From: JAJEAD01 sp965221555
GTDB lineage: Bacteria; Pseudomonadota; Gammaproteobacteria; HK1
Direction: 5' to 3'
Assembly: GCA_965221555.1 (NCBI GenBank)
Contig: OZ244895.1
Coordinates: 2,604,001-2,668,000 of the forward strand
DNA length: 64,000 bases
Part shown: positions 62,860 through 64,000 of the stretch, piece after piece
How positions within the stretch are numbered: position 1 is the stretch's first letter
Layout of the letters: every line of letters begins with the position of its first letter
Program-made: the position numbers and the translations under genes
Notes under the pieces: model-generated
What the model was told of the DNA's origin: nothing
The model's database searches: none
Seen by the model: only the letters and a program-made list of their open reading frames with translations

Positions 62860-62905
62860 CGATGTCTCCCCGCCAACGGGCGCTTTGCTCTCCTCGTGGC
62901 CGGCT

Positions 62906-64000
62906 TCAATCCACCGGGTCCACAAGCCTCGGATCCACCTTCGTGCCGAAGGTCTCGCAGATGGCGCGCACCGTGCGATCGTTTTCGATGGCTTCCACCG
63001 CCGCCCGCCGCCGATTCGCATCGTCTCGTCGAGCGCGCTGGGCCGGAGTGTCCCGCGGCGGCTCCTCGATCCCGATGTCGAGCCTTACCGGCGCCCCCAG
63101 ACGTTTCTCCAGTGCCCCTTCGAGCTGCTCCCGCGCCCGGTCCGCGTTCAATTGCGCGTGACTCGGGGCCAGGCGCAGCTTCAGCACGCCGCTGACATGC
63201 TCCGTCGGCTCGCAGTTGACGGCAAGCTCACGGGCCATCCCCGAGACCTCCAGTTCGTCCACCCACGCGGTCCAGACCTCAGGGGTCACCACGGGGGACG
63301 CCGCGGGAGCGGATTCGGCGACCCCTGGCGCTGGTGGGCGGGAAGCGGGGGTCTTCGGGGACGGGGCCGCGCGGTCGCCACCTTCCCGCTCGCTGTCTTC
63401 GTGCGCCGGCTCGAAGGCCAGCATCCGCAGCAGGATCATTTCGAATCCGCCGCGCGGATCGGGCGAGAGCGGCAGATCGCGCCGACCGAGCAGCGCAATC
63501 TGATAGAAGAGCTGCACGTCTTCCCTGCCCAGGCGTCCCGCGAGGTCGAGGAAGCGGGCTTCGTCCTCGGGCTCCTCCAGCCCGCCCGCCCCCGGCACCG
63601 TCTGGAGGATGGCGATGCGCTGCAAGGCGGAGATGAGCTCGGCCAGCGCATCCTCGAAGTCGACCGCATCCGCCGCCATTTCCTCGACGCGCCCGAGCAG
63701 CTTCTGCGCATCGCCGGCGGCGATGCCCTCGAGAATCCCATGGAGATGGCCCCGCTCCAGGGTGCCGAGCATCACGCTCGCCTCCTGGTATGCGACTTGG
63801 CCTGCACCGTAGGCAATGGCCTGATCGAGCAGACTCAGCGCGTCGCGCATGCTCCCGTCCGCGGCCCGCGCGATGAGGCGAAGCGCCGGCGCGTCGGAGT
63901 CGATCCCCTCGTGGGTCAGAATGGCGCCGAGGTGCGCGGCGATTTCGTCGACCGGAAGCCGCTTGAGGCTGAACTGGAGGCAACGCGAGAGCACCGTGAT
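62906..64000 (-). CDS. dnaX: DNA polymerase III subunits gamma/tau, C-terminal part (5' end beyond window)
   Basis: At least 364 residues of the clamp-loader/tau protein; the gene runs in from beyond base 64000. The visible start, TVLSRCLQFSLKRL, is the sensor-1/arginine region after the AAA+ core (SRC holds the arginine finger). Next come the helical lid (DGSMRDALSLLDQAIA) and the clamp-loader collar domain. A proline/alanine-rich linker and a short tau C-terminal domain close it. The Walker motifs and zinc finger are outside the window. Confidence 0.93.
   Translation of the reverse strand: MTVLSRCLQFSLKRLPVDEIAAHLGAILTHEGIDSDAPALRLIARAADGSMRDALSLLDQAIAYGAGQVAYQEASVMLGTLERGHLHGILEGIAAGDAQKLLGRVEEMAADAVDFEDALAELISALQRIAILQTVPGAGGLEEPEDEARFLDLAGRLGREDVQLFYQIALLGRRDLPLSPDPRGGFEMILLRMLAFEPAHEDSEREGGDRAAPSPKTPASRPPAPGVAESAPAASPVVTPEVWTAWVDELEVSGMARELAVNCEPTEHVSGVLKLRLAPSHAQLNADRAREQLEGALEKRLGAPVRLDIGIEEPPRDTPAQRARRDDANRRRAAVEAIENDRTVRAICETFGTKVDPRLVDPVD

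Noticed and set aside
1..64000. tRNA, rRNA, CRISPR array or prophage
   Set aside because: No cloverleaf-like T-loop/anticodon arrangement, direct-repeat array or phage gene cluster was seen by eye. A tRNA-finder run would settle the tRNA question.

Overview
The window is a high-GC bacterial chromosome segment, about two thirds G+C by eye, with tightly packed genes and frequent ATGA or GTGA start/stop overlaps. The housekeeping gene sets point to a gammaproteobacterium: rng-yhdP followed by mnmA, the orn / nnr / tsaE / amiC group, dnaX-ybaB-recR, a YcgL-family gene, an E. coli-type gshA and a System I cytochrome c maturation cluster. No rRNA, tRNA, CRISPR array, intact insertion sequence or prophage was seen.

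Layout. (1) 0.4-2.4 kb: two tandem monohaem cytochromes c behind a good sigma70-type promoter, then a double-CDGSH iron-sulfur protein and a TPR protein on the opposite strand. (2) 2.5-13 kb: glutathione reductase, divergent from a compact ccmABCDEFGH cluster that has no separate ccmI; then a UDP-glucuronate-epimerase-like gene, gshA (glutathione synthesis) and a small methyltransferase-like protein. (3) 13-21.5 kb: a D-aminoacylase-like amidohydrolase divergent from a complete dipeptide-type ABC importer (binding protein, two permeases, two ATPases) and a DapA-family aldolase. (4) 21.5-25.6 kb: an FAD/GcvT dimethylglycine-dehydrogenase-like enzyme, an alpha/beta hydrolase, a YcgL-family protein, and a HigA antitoxin preceded by only the C-terminal tail of HigB. 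(5) 26-31.3 kb: a tungsten-type aldehyde:ferredoxin oxidoreductase operon (Fe-S subunit, AOR subunit, FAD subunit, MoaD-like sulfur carrier) with a second ferredoxin-reductase-like flavoprotein. (6) 31.6-40.7 kb: an MFS transporter, an orphan Tat-type peptide-binding protein, an ectoine-hydrolase/creatinase-like M24 protein, a second FAD/GcvT enzyme and an MttB-family methyltransferase homologue without an amber codon. (7) 40.7-43.6 kb: nucleotide-sugar dehydrogenase and manC (surface polysaccharide precursors). (8) 43.6-51 kb: a ten-gene Mrp-type cation/proton antiporter operon with three antiporter-like subunits and no single full-length MrpA. (9) 51-64 kb: rng, yhdP, mnmA, amiC, tsaE, nnr, orn, recR, ybaB and the 3' part of dnaX.

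Regions 3 to 6 read as an accessory catabolic stretch. Its binding proteins and importer would bring in peptides or modified amino acids, two flavin/folate demethylases would act on N-methylated glycine-type compounds, and the MttB homologue is consistent with quaternary-amine use. The exact substrates are inference. Two copies of a ~180-bp element with terminal inverted repeats lie in this stretch (21535-21712, and inverted at 34884-35065). They match no gene and are the clearest unexplained repeat in the window.
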